Positions 60,181 through 64,000 of a DNA stretch of 64,000 nt are shown here, one piece after another (positions within the stretch are counted from its first letter, which is position 1; the number at the start of each line of letters is the position of its first letter). The notes under the pieces were generated by a model, which saw only the letters and a list, made by a program, of their open reading frames with translations, had not been told where the DNA came from and made no database searches. The stretch lies in assembly GCF_037042905.1 (NCBI RefSeq), contig NC_087262.1, positions 26,129,001-26,193,000 on the forward strand, written 5' to 3'. Source of the DNA: Lytechinus pictus (lineage: Eukaryota > Echinodermata > Echinoidea > Temnopleuroida > Toxopneustidae). A program made the translations under genes and the position numbers.

Positions 60181-60790
60181 TTACCCCAAGACCAATGTGT
60201 GAGCTAAATATCACTTAAAAACAGATGAGGTAGTTCAAATTACAAGATTTTTGCCTAATTTTTTTGACATATAATATGTTGTTACAATGGCGACACAATT
60301 TCTAACACTTGGAAAAATATGCCCTGCACATCTTTACCTCAAAGACCAATGTGTGAGCCAAATTTCATAAGAATTGGTTAAAACCTGATAAAGTAGTACG
60401 AACCACAAGATTTTTACCTAATTTGGGCCATATATTATGTTGTTACCATGGCTAGTTGATTTCCGACACTCATGAAATATATGTCTTGCACATCTTTACC
60501 CTATCACCAATATGTGTGCCGAGTTTCATGAGAATTGATTAAAAAGTGAGGAAGTGGTTCGATGCGCAAGATTTTTACCTCATTTTTGCCATAATAAACA
60601 CAATGTCTGACGCATACTGAAAATGGGTCTTGCACGTCTCTACCCTAACACTAATATGTGTGCCAGGTTTCATGAGAATTGGTTTAAAACTGACAAGTTT
60701 GATGCAAAAGATTTGCAACGGACAGACCGACCAACCGACCGTACACTGATTCCTAATGTATATACCCCCTTCAAACTTTGTTTGGCGGGG
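60180..60790 (+). mobile_element. Second tandem-core element family (Z)
   Basis: Four units of about 140-160 bp with ACCAATGTGTGAGCCAAAT, TTTCATGAGAATTGGTTAAA, AGATTTTTACCTAATTT and TATTATGTTGTTACCATGG. Ends in GACAGACCGACCAACCGACC, then CAAACTTTGTTTGGCGGGGG. The layout (tandem core plus short distinctive 3' end) parallels the P family, but the sequence differs. Confidence 0.65.
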
Positions 60791-61288
60791 GTACAAAAAT
60801 CATTTAGTCCGGAATTTTATATTTGACAAGTAGGATTTGGTGAAAATATTGATACTATTGATCAATGTATATCAATTTTCATTCAGCAGGTCGCCTGAAT
60901 AGCAAAGTGACTTTGATACTCAATGGAAATTCTGTCAGTAAGAAAGTTTACTTTTCTGTCCTTTAACATTTAAATCGCTGAGAAACGCTTTCAATGCAAC
61001 TTGGTTACTATTGTTGTTGCATTAGCTGTAATAACAAAGCAGGATACAAGGAGACAGTGAGTAGGGAAAATCAAATCAAATCAATCCGAACCATTTTAAA
61101 GCACAAATCCTTGGTTTTATATTAAGTCAAAATTTATGGATATTTCAGTTAATTCCAATGGAATTTTAAATTTCACACCGTTCCATTTTTGCTATGAGTG
61201 ATGCAAAATATCAATAAGAGTTTTTGTCAAGGCAGATGGCAGTTTCAATAAGTTGTTTGCAAGTTTTCTGCTAGGAATTTCCACTAAC

Positions 61289-61487
61289 CTTAAGTTGTTG
61301 CATCTTCATGGTAGCATGGTGTTGCTGCTGTTGTGGTGGTGGCGCCTGAGCAACCTGTTGTTCCATAGGACTATTCAAGAGTTGTATACGAGTAGCATTC
61401 CATTTACATGTAAATGGCATGCTGGCATTATGGGTAGCTTCAACCAATACATGCTCGCCAATCTTGGGCATGGATCCTTTTGGGGTG
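61289..61487 (-). CDS. CCAR1-like exon: second half of S1-like domain
   Basis: Acceptor ATATCTGCAG precedes 61487 and donor GTTAGT starts at 61288. The 199-nt exon enters in phase 2 and exits in phase 0, agreeing with both neighbours. It reads TPKGSMPKIGEHVLVEATHN, then MPFTCKWNATRIQLLN. This closely matches the CCAR1/CCAR2 S1-like RNA-binding domain (GDRVLVEATYN..MPFKWNAQRIQ-type). A Gln/Pro/His-rich linker ends the exon. An extra Thr-Cys lies between MPF and KWN. CCAR1 family proteins are nuclear coactivators for nuclear receptors and p53. Confidence 0.9.
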
Positions 61488-62015
61488 CTGCAGATATGAA
61501 TATATATGCAATTACATACATGTTAGGTACTGCAAAATCAGAATATCATAAAAAACAGACTTCTCAAGCTTTTCAACATGCATTGATTGGAGTAAAATCG
61601 CATGAATGAACAGAATGCTAGAACAAAATAATAGACCCGAAAAAGACAATGAATGCTAAACGACGGATTGCGATTGGCTATCAAGCTAAACAAATGAAGC
61701 TTAGTAAACAATCATTTATTGAGAAACTAAAATGATACAAGGAACTCTTCTGATGCCACATAATGGGGTCAGTAAGATGAATATATGGTGGCTCAAGCAA
61801 GCAGGTGAGTGCAACTCACAGCAGATGGTAGTAGTTTGGCCATTGCTTACCACTTGAACAATATTGTTCATCTAAAGCCTATGGCTCTGGTTGGAAGCAT
61901 TATCAAGAAAATAAATTATTTCAGTGACACATGTTTGCTTGATTCCCAAAACATTGTAAACTGATCATTCAGCTCCAGTATGAAATGTGTTAATTCATCC
62001 ATTTCCCTGACTCAC
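61488..62015. other. CCAR1-like intron (528 bp)
   Basis: Short intron between the two S1-domain exons, with GTGAGT donor and CTGCAG acceptor on the minus strand. Nothing else was recognised. Confidence 0.8.
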
Positions 62016-62200
62016 TTTGTTTGAAAGAAAACATCTTCATCCACAAAGCCAAATGTATCATTTAGCTTAGTGACCGTTCCAGTAAAGACTCTCTGTCCTC
62101 CTTGTGTGGCTTTGGTTGTTCGGTTATTAAATGTTAGCTGAGGGGTTATACCTCCCTGAGAACCTGCTGCCGCTGCAGCATTCTGGGCAGCTGCTTGTTG
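62016..62200 (-). CDS. CCAR1: CCAR1-like exon: Ala/Gln-rich leader and first half of S1-like domain
   Basis: A long pyrimidine tract ending CTTCATTCAG precedes 62200 and donor GTGAGT starts at 62015. The 185-nt exon enters in phase 0 and exits in phase 2. It reads QQQAAAQNAAAAAGSQGG, then QRVFTGTVTKLNDTFGFVDE and DVFFQ. The latter is nearly the same as the start of the CCAR1 S1-like domain (QRVFTGVVTKLHDTFGFVDE-type), so the family call is strong. The choice of CCAR1 over CCAR2 rests on this closeness and the downstream Arg/Glu-rich exon. Upstream exons with the start codon are not in view. Confidence 0.92.
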
Positions 62201-62705
62201 CTGAATGAAGAAAAAAAAAAGATAAATAAATATTTTGAGTTCAACTAAAACTATTAGAGCAATCTAATGAACATTAATGAGTGTGTCAAGTGAGTATAAG
62301 AATGCAGGAGTCTGATCTGCAAGATAAGGAACAGACCGACTCAACCAACCGATCCCCAACCACCAGTATACGCCGATTCCTACATACCACTTGAACACTC
62401 TGATTAGCAGTGGTATAATGAATAGAAAAAATATAATATATAAAATAAAATAAGCAAGTAACAGCAGGGGCGACATAAAATTATATGCTATATACAATGA
62501 AAAATTTTACTGTGGTTGGCCACTAGACACATTAATTAAGCTTGTCTGGTCAACCAGTAAAAGTATTCCATCTTGTATCAACATCATACTACCACCAAGA
62601 CTTCAATACCGTCATAAAAAGGGTTCAAAATGTCATACCAATATTTGTAGTTTTTATAGTCATCTATGCATTTTCATTCTAACGTTAACGAGTTTCATTA
62701 TGTGT

Positions 62706-63316
62706 TTAAAGGTCAAGTCCACCTGAGTAAAATGTTGATTTGAATGAATAGAGAAAAATCAGACAAGCATAATGCTGAAAATTTCATCAAAATCGGATGT
62801 AAAATAAGAAAGTTATGACATTTCAAATTTTTGCTTATTTTTAACAAAATAGTTATATGAACGAGCCAGTTACATCCAGATGAGAGAGTCGATGATGTCA
62901 CTCACTCACTATTTCTTTTGTTTTTTATTGTTTGAATTATACAATATTTCAATTTTTACGAATTTGATGATTAGGACCTCCTTGCCTGAAGAACAAAATG
63001 TTAAAATAATAGAACTCCACGTGTTCAGGGAGGAATGAAACTTCATTTCACATGGCAATGACGAGAAAATCAAAATATTTCATATTTCATATAATAAAAT
63101 ACAAAAGAAATAGTGAGTGAGTGACGTCATCGACTCTCTCATCTGGATGTAACTGGCTCGTTCATATAACTATTTTGTAAAAAATAAGCGAAACTTTAAA
63201 ATGTCATAACTTTCTTATTTTACATCCGATTTTGATGAAATTTTCAGTGTAATGCTTGTTGATTTTTTCTCTTTTTATTCAAATCAAGTTTTTGTTGGGG
63301 TGGACTTGTCCTTTAA
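62706..63316. mobile_element. MITE A, full copy (611 bp)
   Basis: Begins TTAAAGGTCAAGTCCACC and ends GGTGGACTTGTCCTTTAA. Inverted halves with AAAATCGGATGTAAAATAAG and its complement. It sits upstream of the first visible CCAR1-like exon. Confidence 0.85.
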
Positions 63317-63529
63317 TTGTCCTGCTTTTGAAAGTGAAAGGAAAGCTTTCATTAGAGGGTATTATTTTGTCAGACCAAACGTGATTAAAATGCACAAGCT
63401 GTTTAATATGCGAAATACAAAAGACTTGAAAAATCTGTCAAGATTTTGTAAATTCATTATGTCTAAATTTTAATATCTTAAGTGTAGTTGCTGTCTTGGT
63501 TACTTTCTCGTATTAGGGCATGATTTCAG

Positions 63530-63843
63530 ATTTTGTTGGATTGCACCTGCACATGCTCAGTGGGGTACCGGTCTCCAGATACTCTCTGGCATGTCGGGAG
63601 TGGGTGGGTTAATTTGTGCCCGTTTCTATTTCTATTTCTATTACTGCTCTTGTATTGTACATATGTTTATTATCATCATGTTTGATTTTTTTTTTTCTTT
63701 CTTTTTATTAATCTATTTTTTTTGTTACCTTGGTATTTTTTTCTTATGCCTATTATTGCCATTGTTGTAAGTTGTTATATTTCTTCTATGCCCCCAGGAG
63801 GGGCCGTCAAAGAATAAAATAATTGTCATTGTCATTGTCATTG
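63530..63843 (+). mobile_element. LINE 3' end with (TTGTCA)n tail
   Basis: Contains ATGCCCCCAGGAGGGGCCG and AAAGAATAAAATAATTGTC, then repeated TTGTCA units at about 63816-63843. The simple-repeat tail and A-rich approach are typical of non-LTR elements. No coding sequence retained. Confidence 0.6.
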
Positions 63844-64000
63844 TTAAGCTGAAATAATAGGTTGATTGGGCATCTTAACATATTTAATGAAATCGGATAA
63901 CTGAAATTATAGCTTCAAATGTTACAAAATCTCTCCTTGACTCAAAGCCTGAGCTTTATCACTATCAGGCCTGCAAGTGAAAACCAATACATAATGGCAT

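Noticed and set aside
60180..60790. CRISPR-like array
   Set aside because: The units are long, degenerate and contiguous, with no fixed repeat-spacer alternation. The genome is eukaryotic.

Overview
The window looks like intronic, transposon-packed nuclear DNA from an invertebrate deuterostome. An echinoderm such as a sea urchin or sea star is my best guess. The reasons are AT-rich sequence, short exons separated by introns of many kb with GT..AG borders, tRNA-derived SINEs, LINE 3' ends, and tandem-core elements resembling the pearl/Tsp-type elements described in bivalves and sea urchins. The species call is inference.

Two genes can be recognised, both on the minus strand. The first is a CCAR1-like gene (cell cycle and apoptosis regulator, a nuclear receptor and Mediator coactivator). 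It enters from the right edge or beyond. Its S1-like RNA-binding domain is split over exons at 62016-62200 and 61289-61487. A Gln/Pro-rich exon follows at 35135-35318, across an intron of about 26 kb. An Arg/Glu-rich exon ending in the conserved segment after the SR-like region lies at 15542-15814. The rest of the gene is off the left edge. Splice phases agree across the first three exons; the 5' border of the last is unresolved. The second gene is TATDN2-like (TatD-family metal-dependent nuclease). Its large last exon, 23707-25919, lies between CCAR1-like exons, so it appears nested in a CCAR1-like intron on the same strand. Two further phase-compatible minus-strand exons of unknown identity lie at 18504-18657 and 17997-18088.

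Nearly everything else is repetitive DNA, and much of it is nested. (1) A tandem-core family has subterminal inverted repeats and a 3' hairpin (Helentron-associated or pearl-like) and occurs at least seven times. Its roughly 160-bp monomers each carry a consensus nuclear-receptor DR1 motif. (2) Many fold-back or MITE families end in TTAA-AGG or TA. (3) Three larger units are bounded by inverted ends: 5467-12520 (CACAGTG termini), 44854-49642 (GGGCAGGTCC termini) and 56176-59191 (a perfect 59-bp inverted repeat). (4) Two long fold-back elements, 35816-37774 and 54237-56119, carry the same short open reading frame on each arm. (5) LINE reverse-transcriptase remnants and tRNA-headed SINEs occur, including one SINE whose 3' tail matches a LINE tail in the same window. 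(6) Several minisatellites occur.

The nesting gives a relative chronology. For example, 2280-4887 is a tandem-core element interrupted by element B, which is itself interrupted by MITE A and another insert. No autonomous, intact transposase or polymerase gene was found.
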